DNA of 55,603 nt from Andeanibacterium sp035497315 (GTDB lineage: Bacteria > Pseudomonadota > Alphaproteobacteria > Sphingomonadales > Sphingomonadaceae). Made by a program: the position numbers and the translations under genes. Positions 6,832 through 14,918 of this stretch are shown in pieces; the stretch's first letter is position 1; each line of letters opens with the position of its first letter. Under the pieces are notes generated by a model, which had not been told where the DNA came from, did not search any database, and saw only the letters and a program-made list of their open reading frames with translations. The stretch spans positions 1-55,603 of the forward strand of contig DATJDU010000045.1 of the NCBI GenBank assembly GCA_035497315.1. The letters run 5' to 3'.

Positions 6832-8417
6832 GCGTGCCTCCCGTCGCGCAGATGCTTCGGCCAGACGCCATAGCGCCCGGCGGAAAGGATGCCGTTGGGA
6901 TCGAGCGCATCCTTGATCTTCTCGTTCACCCGGCGAAGCATGTTGTTGTTGAAGCTGTAGGCATCCATCACCGCATCCTGGAACGCCGGCGGGCAGCGAT
7001 ATTCGCCCCAGCCATGCTCCGCGCAGATCTGGATCACCTTCAGCACGGATTCGCGCAGGCGGCGGTTCTTTTCCTTGTCCTTGTAAACCGGCACGGCCGC
7101 GAACAGGACGAAGGACCGGGTCCAGCAGGTCACTGCCGGGCTGAACATGAAGAGCGGCACATCATGTTCCGCGCAGGCCTGCCGCATCACGCGGTTGGCC
7201 TTCACAAAGCCCTTGCCGCTGCGCGGGATGATGGCGGAAAACCAGATATGCCCGTCGCTGGGGTTGAAATCCCCGAAGCCGCGCGAGCCGACCGCGAAAA
7301 TTTCCATCGAAGGAATGCCGAAGCGGTTCTTCTGAATCTTGTCCATGTCTTCCGGCCGCAGGGGCAGTTTGACGAACTGGTTCTCCTTGAACTTCACCCC
7401 TTCGAAATGGGCAAAGCGTTCCTGCACATATTCCCACTGCGCGCGGATGACCTTTTCGGGGCCATAGAACACCATCGACCCGCGCCATGCAGAAAGGCCG
7501 GTTTCGCGGACCCGGCGGTTCATTTCCTCCGGTTCGGGAATCTCGGCAAAGATCAGCGGATTGCCCGATGCCAGCACCGGCGAACCGATGGAGGGCATGC
7601 CGTTGAAGATGTTGCCATATTCCAGCTCGTTGAACAGATCGACCAGCGGCTCGATATCCTCGAAGCGCTGCAACTCGACCGAGCAGCTCATGTAAGCCTC
7701 GGGCTGCGGGAACAGCCAGAAGCCCATCTTGGTCACCACGCCCAGGGTGGACTGGCGGAACAGCCCGTCAAGGCAGGGGCCGATGCCCATCTTATATTGC
7801 TGCCAGGTCTCGCTGCCGGGCAAGGCGCCCATGCCGGTGCGGAACAGCTCGCCATCGGCCATCACTGCCTCGATCCCGCATTGCGCCTCGAAATGGCCGC
7901 GATAGGGCGCCGCCGTATAGCCGCCGCCGGAATCCAGCGCATTGCCCACCATGCTGCCCCAGCCCGGATCGGGAACGTCGATCCACAGCTTCGATCCGGT
8001 TTCCTGCAAATGGCGATACATGTCGAAATAGGACACGCCCGGCTCGACGAGGCAGGAGGCATTGCCTTCGTTCACCTCGATGATGCGGTCCATCCGCTTG
8101 AGGTCCAGCACCACGCTGCCCGAATAGACCGGGGCGGAGCCGCCATAACCAAGATTTCGGCCGGTCGAGACAGGGTAAAGCGGAATGCCGCGCGCATTGG
8201 CGGCGCGGACCACGGCCTGCACTTCTTCCACATTCTTCGGAGCGACGGCGGCAGAGGCGATCCGCTCCTCCGGCTCGTCCCACAGGACGGAGTAGAAATC
8301 GCGATAGATGTCCACGTCGGGATCGGAGGTGAAGACCCACTCCTCCCCCACGGCGGATTTCATCTCGGCAATGCCGTCAGCGAATGTGGCGGCCGAAATG
8401 CCCGGCGGCGTGCGCAT
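6828..8417 (-). CDS. FAD-binding 4-cresol dehydrogenase/vanillyl-alcohol oxidase family flavoprotein (copy 2)
   Basis: First gene of the flavocytochrome operon; 529 residues from the ATG at 8417 (MRTPPGIS), which has GGGAGAG upstream. The PCMH-type FAD domain shows PVSTGRNLGYGG, LVEPGVSYFDMYRH and DVPDPGWGSMVGNALDSGGG. Tyr473-Arg474 in GWGEYR match the catalytic pair, and His390 in SDGHIWFSAI occupies the approximate flavin-attachment region. It differs clearly from copy 1, so the two are diverged paralogues and may act on different or successive substrates. Its own cytochrome follows with overlapping codons. A longer upstream ATG at 8498 exists but adds a non-homologous leader. Confidence 0.86.
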   Translation of the reverse strand: MRTPPGISAATFADGIAEMKSAVGEEWVFTSDPDVDIYRDFYSVLWDEPEERIASAAVAPKNVEEVQAVVRAANARGIPLYPVSTGRNLGYGGSAPVYSGSVVLDLKRMDRIIEVNEGNASCLVEPGVSYFDMYRHLQETGSKLWIDVPDPGWGSMVGNALDSGGGYTAAPYRGHFEAQCGIEAVMADGELFRTGMGALPGSETWQQYKMGIGPCLDGLFRQSTLGVVTKMGFWLFPQPEAYMSCSVELQRFEDIEPLVDLFNELEYGNIFNGMPSIGSPVLASGNPLIFAEIPEPEEMNRRVRETGLSAWRGSMVFYGPEKVIRAQWEYVQERFAHFEGVKFKENQFVKLPLRPEDMDKIQKNRFGIPSMEIFAVGSRGFGDFNPSDGHIWFSAIIPRSGKGFVKANRVMRQACAEHDVPLFMFSPAVTCWTRSFVLFAAVPVYKDKEKNRRLRESVLKVIQICAEHGWGEYRCPPAFQDAVMDAYSFNNNMLRRVNEKIKDALDPNGILSAGRYGVWPKHLRDGRHA

Positions 8418-8552
8418 AGCTGTCTCTCCCCTGCCGGACCATGCATTCGGACCGACTGATTTATGCGTTTGCATAAATTCCGACCGGGACGCCGTCAAGC
8501 AATGACTTAACCTATTGTTTTTAAAATATATTATATCGCCACATCTACAGCT

Positions 8553-8590
8553 GTTACGTAATCTGTGCGTTACGTTACTGTAAATAACTT
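8553..8590 (+). promoter_or_regulatory. Shared regulatory motif, copy 1 (upstream of the CobN-like operon)
   Basis: In an AT-rich stretch, GTTACGTAA (8553-8561) and GTTAC (8569-8573) precede the 17-mer GTTACTGTAAATAACTT (8574-8590), with the palindromic core TTACTGTAA. Near-identical 17-mers occur at 18212-18228 and 20050-20066, each oriented toward its downstream gene and each preceded by extra GTTAC/GTAAC boxes. The binding protein is unknown; the tail TAAATAACTT could overlap a -10 region. Confidence 0.6.
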
Positions 8591-8666
8591 GCCGCCCCAG
8601 CCCACTGCCCTAGCCCAGCTGCAACGAACCAGCGGGCAAAGCCCGCCCATTGCGAGAGGAATGTAA

Positions 8667-8726
8667 GTGCCACGCCTCGATGCCGCGTTGCGCCCGCGCA
8701 GCGGCGCAACGGCAGCCGGGGAATAG
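8667..8726 (+). CDS. Possible 19-codon leader ORF upstream of the CobN-like operon
   Basis: A GTG start preceded by AGAGGA opens a 19-codon frame (MPRLDAALRPRSGATAAGE) ending in TAG two bases before the GTG of the first operon gene. A nine-base-pair hairpin (8686-8711) lies inside it. The arrangement resembles a leader peptide coupled to the next gene, but the codon content shows no obvious sensing amino acid. It may be chance. Confidence 0.25.
   Translation: MPRLDAALRPRSGATAAGE
8686..8711 (+). promoter_or_regulatory. Stem-loop in the 5' leader of the CobN-like operon
   Basis: Perfect nine-bp arms CGTTGCGCC and GGCGCAACG enclose an eight-base loop. The hairpin ends about seven bases before the GGGGAA ribosome site of the gene starting at 8729, so it could influence translation. 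It is followed by no T-run and so is not a simple terminator. Confidence 0.4.
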
Positions 8727-8728
8727 CC

Positions 8729-9310
8729 GTGCTGTTGTCCTTCTCCGTATCCCTGATCTGGCTGCTCGCCATGCTGGCGGGGGCTGCGGCGCTGCAGGAT
8801 TGCAGGCGCAGCCGGGGCACTCTGATCGCGGCTGCGCTGGCATTCGCCGGAGCGTTGACCGCCGCCCATTTCGTCAACCCGCAGCCCAACTGGGTCGGCG
8901 TGATCGTGGGCCTGCTGGCAAGCTGGCGCCTGATCGCCGGACCATTGCCCCGCGCCGCAGCCTGGATCGCCGGTGCCTGTGCGGGACTGGCCGCAGCCCT
9001 GCAGATCGCCGGCGGGGTCTCGCTGCTTCTGGCCGCCGGAGTGACTGGCGCGGCGCTGGGCGCAGCCTTGCTGCTCACCCGGCCCGGCAGCCGCAGTGGC
9101 ACCATGCGGGGCGCGGCACTGGTGGCCGCAGCGCTCGGCGCGCCTGTTGCGGGGCTGGCCAGCGATCTTCTGTTCGGCTGGCGCTCCGCCACCATGCTTG
9201 CCCAGGACACGGCATCGGCCACCGCACCTCACCCGCCGATGTGGGCAATCGCAATCGTAGTGCTGGCGCTCGCCGCCGGGCTTCTCAAGGGAATGTGGAT
9301 CAAGCGATGA
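8729..9310 (+). CDS. Multi-pass inner-membrane protein of the CobN-like operon
   Basis: A 193-residue, Ala/Leu-rich protein with about five or six hydrophobic segments and a basic C-terminus (GMWIKR). It has no recognisable domain. It starts at a GTG with GGGGAA seven bases upstream and overlaps the next gene by four bases (ATGA). Bacteroidetes hmu operons also pair a CobN-like HmuS with small membrane proteins, an ExbB/TolQ homologue and a DUF2149 protein, so this may be the local counterpart of one of those. That is positional inference only. It is most likely an assembly or transport partner of the ExbB/ExbD-like pair that follows. Confidence 0.7.
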   Translation: MLLSFSVSLIWLLAMLAGAAALQDCRRSRGTLIAAALAFAGALTAAHFVNPQPNWVGVIVGLLASWRLIAGPLPRAAAWIAGACAGLAAALQIAGGVSLLLAAGVTGAALGAALLLTRPGSRSGTMRGAALVAAALGAPVAGLASDLLFGWRSATMLAQDTASATAPHPPMWAIAIVVLALAAGLLKGMWIKR

Positions 9311-9927
9311 ATTTTTCGGAACTCCTCGAAAACGGCCTCTTCGCGCTGGGGCAGGTGCTCCGCCTGCCGGTGATGCTGCTCCTGTGGGTCTGCGTGGCGA
9401 TGGTGCTCTATTACGGCGGCAGCTATCTGGTGGAGGCTGTCCGCAGGCGGAACGAACGCTCCGGCTTCGACCTCAAGCAATGGCTGCAGGAAGGCCGGGT
9501 GCTGGACACCTCTGAGGAACGCCGCTCCGCCCTGCCCGCCAATCTGCGCGCCATGCTCGGCGCCATCCAGCAGCTCGATGCCGCCAAGGCGTTGCATCAC
9601 GGCGGGCTGGAGAATGTCGTCGCCGAGTTTGAAGAGCAATTGCGCCACGGGCTCGACGGCCCGCGCGCATTGGTCAAGGTCGGGCCGAGCCTTGGCCTGA
9701 TCGGAACGCTGATCCCGATGGGCACTTCCCTTGCCGCCATGGCGGGCGGCAATCTCAACGCCATGGCCGGGCAGATGGTGGTGGCCTTCACCAGCACCAT
9801 CATCGGCCTGGCCACCGGCACCGTCGCCTATGGGCTGGTAGTGCTGCGCCAGAGCTGGACGAGCGCCTCGATCCGCGAACAGCGCTACCTCGCCGAAGTG
9901 ATCGCCGCCGAAATGGAGGGGCAGTAA
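9307..9927 (+). CDS. MotA/TolQ/ExbB-family proton channel protein
   Basis: A 206-residue inner-membrane protein with the ExbB/TolQ topology: an N-terminal membrane segment (about residues 18-40), a long cytoplasmic loop, then two membrane helices. Helix two carries PSLGLIGTLIPMG and helix three carries VAFTSTIIGLATGTVAYG, matching the conserved small/Thr residues that line the proton path. In ExbB, TolQ and MotA these pentameric channels use the proton-motive force with an ExbD/TolR/MotB partner. Here the partner is probably the DUF2149 protein, which starts on the last base of this gene. Its association with a CobN-family protein rather than TonB/TolA is the notable point. Confidence 0.88.
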   Translation: MNFSELLENGLFALGQVLRLPVMLLLWVCVAMVLYYGGSYLVEAVRRRNERSGFDLKQWLQEGRVLDTSEERRSALPANLRAMLGAIQQLDAAKALHHGGLENVVAEFEEQLRHGLDGPRALVKVGPSLGLIGTLIPMGTSLAAMAGGNLNAMAGQMVVAFTSTIIGLATGTVAYGLVVLRQSWTSASIREQRYLAEVIAAEMEGQ

Positions 9928-10316
9928 TGGGCCGGTTCATCAAGCTCGCCGCGCCGGAAGAACCGCCCGAGGAAGACCCGCTGGCAGGCGTCGCCAATCT
10001 GTTCGACGCCTCGATCGTGTTCATCGTCGGCCTGATGATCACCCTGTTCTCGGTCTACAACATGGGCGACCTGATGAGCAGCGACAGCGAAGTGACGATG
10101 GTGAAGACCGATGCCAACGGCATGCAGGAAATCATCGTCAAGAAGGGCGAGACCATCAAGGCCTACAAGATGACCGGCGCCAGTGGCCAAGGCGATGGGG
10201 AGCGGCTGGGCGCGGCCTATCGCCTCGCCAATGGCCAGATCATCTACGTACCCGACGCGGAAGCCCCGCAAAGCGAAGGCAAGCCTGCTGACAATGACCC
10301 TGCTCCGAACCCTTAA
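9927..10316 (+). CDS. DUF2149 protein with an ExbD-like membrane helix
   Basis: A 129-residue protein. After a short cytoplasmic N-terminus, one transmembrane helix (about residues 26-44) begins ANLFDASIVFIVGLM. Asp27 at its start sits as the proton-carrying Asp does in ExbD and TolR (FIDVMLVLLIIFM-type helices). A periplasmic domain of about 80 residues follows. DUF2149 proteins are known as neighbours of CobN homologues. Position directly after the ExbB-like gene, single-helix topology and the helix-start Asp together suggest an ExbD-equivalent stator partner; this is inference. The 3' end overlaps the CobN-like gene by 23 bp. Confidence 0.8.
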   Translation: MGRFIKLAAPEEPPEEDPLAGVANLFDASIVFIVGLMITLFSVYNMGDLMSSDSEVTMVKTDANGMQEIIVKKGETIKAYKMTGASGQGDGERLGAAYRLANGQIIYVPDAEAPQSEGKPADNDPAPNP

Positions 10317-13300
10317 GGCCCTTCTCATCGCCCTGCTGCTGGCACCCGCCGCTGCCCATGCGCAGACGGCGCAACCCCTGCGGCTGGGCTATGTCTTTTC
10401 GGACGGCAACATACCCGGCACACTGGCGGCCTTCCGCAAGCTGGCAGAGGAGCGCCCCGATCTGAAGGGTAAGGTCGAGCTGCAATTGCTCACCGAATCC
10501 ACCTTCGACGAAGTCAGCGCGGAAAAACTGGCCAGCAGCGATGTGCTGGTGTTCGACATCATGAACGAACAGATGCTGCGCCGCTTCGACGAGGGAAAGG
10601 GCGTCGATCTGGTCGGCAGCGTCAGCAAGCGCGGCACTGTGCTGGGCGTAGGGCAAGGCCTGCAGAGCGAGGAATTCTTCGCCAATCTCGGCGTCACTTG
10701 GGTTCCCCGCGCACGCGCCTATTGGGAACATGGCGGGCCGAAAAATCAGCTCGCCCTGATGAAGCTGGCGCTGGCCAAGGCCGGGGTGGCTGGTTTCGAC
10801 GCCCTGCCCGATCCCGAGCCTTCGCTGGACTTCGGCTATTACTATCCTGACGGGGAAACCGGCCGCGTCTTCGCCACATGGGACGAATTCCAGGCATGGC
10901 GCGCCGCCAATGGCAAGCTGCGCCCCGCCGCGCCGCGCGTGGCAGTGGGGTTCTTCAAGGCCAATTATTACACTGGCGACACCGGGCTGCTGAATGCCGT
11001 AATCGCGGAAGTGGAGCGGCAGGGTGCCGAAGCAGTCCCGGTATTCGGCTATCCCGGCGCCATCGCCTTCCAGAAGCTGCTGGGCGAAGGCAAGGACGTG
11101 CGCGCCGATGTGGGGCTGGGCCTGTTTTTCCAGTTCAACGATGCCGATTCTGCCAGCGTCCTGGAAGGTGTGGGCATTCCGGTTATCAACCTCATCAGCC
11201 TTTATGGCCGCAGCGAGGAGGAATGGCGCAATTCGTCGCAGGGCCTTTCCGCCTTCGAAGGCACATTCAACCTCGCCTCCCCGGAACTGGCCGGCACCAT
11301 CGCGCCAACCGTGGTGGGAACCAAGGAGAAGCTGCTCGACCCGCTGACCGGGCTGAACTCCGTCATCACCAGCCCGATCCGCTCGCGGGTGGAAATGGCC
11401 GTCAGCCGGGGGCTCAAATATGCCGAACTCTCGCGCAAGCCGAATGCTCAGAAGAAGGTCGCGCTGATCTATTACAACTATCCGCCGGGCAAGGCGGGTA
11501 TCTCCGCAAGCTATCTCAATGTCGCGGAAACTCTGGCCAATATCCTCAAGCGGATGGAGGCTGAAGGCTACGACATTGGCGGCCCCGCCCCTTCGGCAGA
11601 CGAGGTGTTGAAAGAGATCACCACCAAGGCTCGTAATGTCGGCAGCGATGCGCCGGGCGAGTTGGAGGAAATGATCGCCCAGGGCGGTGCAAACCGGATC
11701 GACGTGGAAGATTACCGCAAATCCCTGGATGCCCTGGCGCCAAGGCTGCGCGACAAAATCCTCAGCGACTGGGGGGAGCCTGAGGACGGCAGGCTGATGA
11801 CCGAGCGGAAGGATGGCCGGATCAACCTGATCGTGCCTGGAGTACATTACGGCAATGTCGTGCTGATGCCGCAGCCCAACCGCGCCTGGGGCGAGGATCT
11901 GGAGAAGCTCTACCACGCCAAGGATCTGGCCCCGCCGCACCAGTATTTCGCCGCCTATGCCTGGCTGCGCAATGGCTACAAAGCCGATGCAGTGGTCCAT
12001 ATCGGCACCCATGGCACGCTGGAATGGCTGGACGGGCGCGATGCTGGCCTTGCCGAGGATGACGCACCCGATGCGCTGATATCGGACCTGCCCGACCTCT
12101 ATATCTACAATGTCGATGTGGTGGGCGAAGGTCTGGTCGCAAGGCGGCGCGGCATGGCCACGCTGGTGGATCATATGGTGCCGCCCTTTACCGAAGGCGG
12201 GCTGACCGAAGAGCTCGCCAAGCTGAGCGAATTGCTCAACGACCACTCCAAGAACGAGAGCAAGAACCCCGAACTCGCCCGCATCTACGCGCTGCAAGCC
12301 CGTGAGCAGGCGATAAAGCTGGGCGTGGCCAAGGATATCGGCCTCGATCCGGAGCAGGAATGGACAGACGCACAATTCCATCAGGTGGAGGATTACCTGC
12401 TGGAGCTGCGGGGCCAGATCATTCCCTATGGCCTCCACGCCTTCGGCCGCACTCCGGTGCCCGATGCGGTGGACAGCACGGTGAAGGCGATCATGAGCGT
12501 TGACCGCTCCGCCCTGCCCGATGCGCAGGAAACCTTCGAAGACGACATACGCCAGCGCATTCTCGCCTCAGGCCCGCGTGAACTCGACAATCTGATGCTC
12601 GCCCTTGCCGGGCGCTTCGTGCCCGCGGGCAAAGGCGGGGAGCCGGTGCGCAATCCGGATTCCTACCCGACCGGCGCCAATTTCTACGGCATCGATCCTG
12701 ACAAGGTGCCCAAGCCCGCCGCCTGGGAAATGGGATCGAAACTGGCCGAGGAACTGCTGCAAAAGTCCTTCCGCAAGAATGGCAAATATCCCTCCAAGGT
12801 CTCCTTCGTGATCTGGGGGGACGAGACCATGCGCCATGAAGGCGTGCTGGAATCGCAGATCTTCTACCTACTCGGCACGAAGCCGGTGTGGGACCCACGC
12901 GGCAAGGTGGTGGGCGTGGAGGTGATCCCCCGCGAACAGTTGGGCCGCCCGCGCGTGGACATCGTGATCGCCTCCGCCGCCGAAGGTCTGTTCGGCAATG
13001 TCACTCGCCTGATGGACGAGGCGGTGCAGAAGGTGAAAGCGCTGGACGAGCCCGACAATCAGGTCCGCCAGCATTATCTCCAGATCAAGCAGGTGCTGAT
13101 CGAGAAGGGCGTGAAGCCCGAGGATGCGGACAGAATGGCCGGCGTGCGCATCTTCGACGAACCACCGGGCACTTACAACCTCAACACATCCAGCATCGTG
13201 GCCGCCAGCGGATCTTGGGATGACGAAGCAGGCTTCGCCAACGACTATATCCGCAAGATGGGCCACGGATACGGCAATGGCTATTGGGGTCAGCCCATGC

Positions 13301-14406
13301 CGGATGTATTCCGCCTCGCGATCTCGGGCACTGAGACCATCGTCCATTCGAACTCGACCATGCTCTATGGCACGCTCGATAATGACGACATGTACATGTA
13401 TATGGGCGGCCTAGCCTCTGCGGTGCGCAGTCTCGACGGCACGACGCCGGACCTCCAGATCACCGATACCCGCGATCCTGGCAAGCCTGCCATGACCGGG
13501 CTGGACACTTTCATCGGCCGCGAATTCCGTTCCCGCTACGTCAACCCCACCTGGATCGAAGGGATGCAGAAGGAAGGCTATGCAGGCGCAGGCGCGATGC
13601 GCGAATTCGTCGAATATCTCTGGGGCTGGGATGCCACCGCCACTGACGTGGTGGACGATGCCATGTGGCAGGAAACCTACGAGACCTATGTGCTCGACAA
13701 GCGTAACATGGGCATGAAGCAATATTTCGAGAAGAATTCTCCCTTCGCCTATCAGGACATCACCGCCCGCATGATCGAGACGATCCGCAAGGATTACTGG
13801 AAGGCGGATGAGGCCACTCGCAAGAAGCTGGTCAGCGAATATCTGGAGAATGTCACCACCCACGGCGTGAACTGCACGGCGGTGTCCTGCGGCAATGGGC
13901 GGCTGCTGGAGTATGTGATGGAGGAGGCGCAGCGCACAGGCGTGCCCGCCAACACTATCGCCAAGGCGCGCGCTTCGTTCGAGAAGGCGATGGGCCGCAC
14001 GATCGAAAGCGCGGCGCAGGAACTGCGCGATTTTGCAAGCCGCAACGATGCGCGCGAGGCCGCAGAGCGCCAGCAGGCCCGCGATCTGGTGGCTCGCAAT
14101 GCCCCTGCCCGGCCGCAACAGGCAGGCGCACCGGGCCAGACGCCCTCGCCCCGTTCGCAGCAAGCCCCGAGGCAATCCTCCGCGCAGCAGGCGCCCGATG
14201 GCAATACGCCTTCCAGGGCCCCGCAGCTCAGCGGACAGGTGATGGCGGAGGAAGACCGCACGCCAACCATCCCAACGCCGCAGCCTCCGGAACTGCCGGC
14301 GCTCTCGGCTGGAAGCCTCCTCTGGCCAGCCGCACTGTTCCTGCTGTTGCTGCTGGGCTGGAACTGGCGGGAACGGCGGCTGGGTACTGCCCTAAAGGCC
14401 GCCTAG
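10294..14406 (+). CDS. Exported, membrane-anchored CobN-family chelatase-like protein (HmuS type)
   Basis: A 1370-residue member of the CobN/ChlH family, the large porphyrin-binding subunits of cobalt and magnesium chelatases. Family blocks are clear: HIGTHGTLEWLDGR near residue 570, then LPDLYIYNVD; VIWGDETMRHEGVLESQ near 845; LGRPRVDIVIAS near 885; RIFDEPPGTYN near 955; and a C-terminal domain with NCTAVSCGNGRLLEYV. Unlike true cytoplasmic CobN it starts with a signal peptide (LLIALLLAPAAAHAQ) and ends with a Pro/Gln-rich linker and one transmembrane helix (near residues 1340-1358), so the catalytic body should face the periplasm. No CobS/CobT or ChlI/ChlD ATPase is encoded here. Topology and neighbours match HmuS of Bacteroidetes heme operons, implicated in removing iron from heme. 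The metal and tetrapyrrole are unproven. Confidence 0.87.
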   Translation: MTLLRTLKALLIALLLAPAAAHAQTAQPLRLGYVFSDGNIPGTLAAFRKLAEERPDLKGKVELQLLTESTFDEVSAEKLASSDVLVFDIMNEQMLRRFDEGKGVDLVGSVSKRGTVLGVGQGLQSEEFFANLGVTWVPRARAYWEHGGPKNQLALMKLALAKAGVAGFDALPDPEPSLDFGYYYPDGETGRVFATWDEFQAWRAANGKLRPAAPRVAVGFFKANYYTGDTGLLNAVIAEVERQGAEAVPVFGYPGAIAFQKLLGEGKDVRADVGLGLFFQFNDADSASVLEGVGIPVINLISLYGRSEEEWRNSSQGLSAFEGTFNLASPELAGTIAPTVVGTKEKLLDPLTGLNSVITSPIRSRVEMAVSRGLKYAELSRKPNAQKKVALIYYNYPPGKAGISASYLNVAETLANILKRMEAEGYDIGGPAPSADEVLKEITTKARNVGSDAPGELEEMIAQGGANRIDVEDYRKSLDALAPRLRDKILSDWGEPEDGRLMTERKDGRINLIVPGVHYGNVVLMPQPNRAWGEDLEKLYHAKDLAPPHQYFAAYAWLRNGYKADAVVHIGTHGTLEWLDGRDAGLAEDDAPDALISDLPDLYIYNVDVVGEGLVARRRGMATLVDHMVPPFTEGGLTEELAKLSELLNDHSKNESKNPELARIYALQAREQAIKLGVAKDIGLDPEQEWTDAQFHQVEDYLLELRGQIIPYGLHAFGRTPVPDAVDSTVKAIMSVDRSALPDAQETFEDDIRQRILASGPRELDNLMLALAGRFVPAGKGGEPVRNPDSYPTGANFYGIDPDKVPKPAAWEMGSKLAEELLQKSFRKNGKYPSKVSFVIWGDETMRHEGVLESQIFYLLGTKPVWDPRGKVVGVEVIPREQLGRPRVDIVIASAAEGLFGNVTRLMDEAVQKVKALDEPDNQVRQHYLQIKQVLIEKGVKPEDADRMAGVRIFDEPPGTYNLNTSSIVAASGSWDDEAGFANDYIRKMGHGYGNGYWGQPMPDVFRLAISGTETIVHSNSTMLYGTLDNDDMYMYMGGLASAVRSLDGTTPDLQITDTRDPGKPAMTGLDTFIGREFRSRYVNPTWIEGMQKEGYAGAGAMREFVEYLWGWDATATDVVDDAMWQETYETYVLDKRNMGMKQYFEKNSPFAYQDITARMIETIRKDYWKADEATRKKLVSEYLENVTTHGVNCTAVSCGNGRLLEYVMEEAQRTGVPANTIAKARASFEKAMGRTIESAAQELRDFASRNDAREAAERQQARDLVARNAPARPQQAGAPGQTPSPRSQQAPRQSSAQQAPDGNTPSRAPQLSGQVMAEEDRTPTIPTPQPPELPALSAGSLLWPAALFLLLLLGWNWRERRLGTALKAA

Positions 14407-14918
14407 GCGGAGTGGAAATGTAGCTTACCCAATCACCTACACCCGTTCATCCTGAGCCTGTCGAAGGACACGCGCTACCATTTGGCCAAGGAGCAACCTG
14501 ACCGTCAGCGAAACGCGCAGCGGCTAGAAGGATTCCTCCTAGAATTTGTGTCTCGCGTGTCCTTCGACAGGCTCAGGACGAACGGATCTTGCATTGTGCC
14601 CCCGTTCAGCGCGCTAGCCTCATACCGCACCCGCCAGAAAACACTTTCCTACATACACCCCAATGGGATTTACCCTGTGCGATGGACAGCCTCGCATCCT
14701 CCCTGGCCCGGCACCCGGAAGCCCGCGCATGTCCGGCTTCCTTGACCCCACAGGCCGCGCAGGAAAACCCGAAATGGAAGGTTACAGCCGGGACAGCGTT
14801 GAGCGCCAGAAAATGGCTGAAAACCAAGCCGGAAGGGGGTGACACGCCTTGCACAAAACAGGGCATTTTCCGGTCGGGAAAGGTGACACATCCATACCGC
14901 CGCGTTCGTCCAAATAGC
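14407..14918. other. Non-coding gap between convergent genes
   Basis: 512 bp between the convergent CobN-like gene and the lipoprotein gene. It contains the inverted-repeat element at 14443-14585; in the rest (14586-14918) I see no gene, RNA or clear terminator with a T-run. Confidence 0.6.
14443..14585. repeat. Long inverted-repeat (REPIN-like) element, copy A
   Basis: Two 32-bp arms (14443-14474 and 14554-14585) are inverted copies with one mismatch, separated by 79 bp. Each contains CTGAGCCTGTCGAAGGACAC or its complement, a widely dispersed palindromic repeat of proteobacterial genomes. A sister element with the same architecture lies at 30333-30465. Confidence 0.8.

Noticed and set aside
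10294..14406. Calling the CobN homologue the cobaltochelatase of cobalamin biosynthesis
   Set aside because: It has a signal peptide and C-terminal membrane anchor, lies beside ExbB/DUF2149 genes rather than cob genes, and lacks CobS/CobT neighbours.
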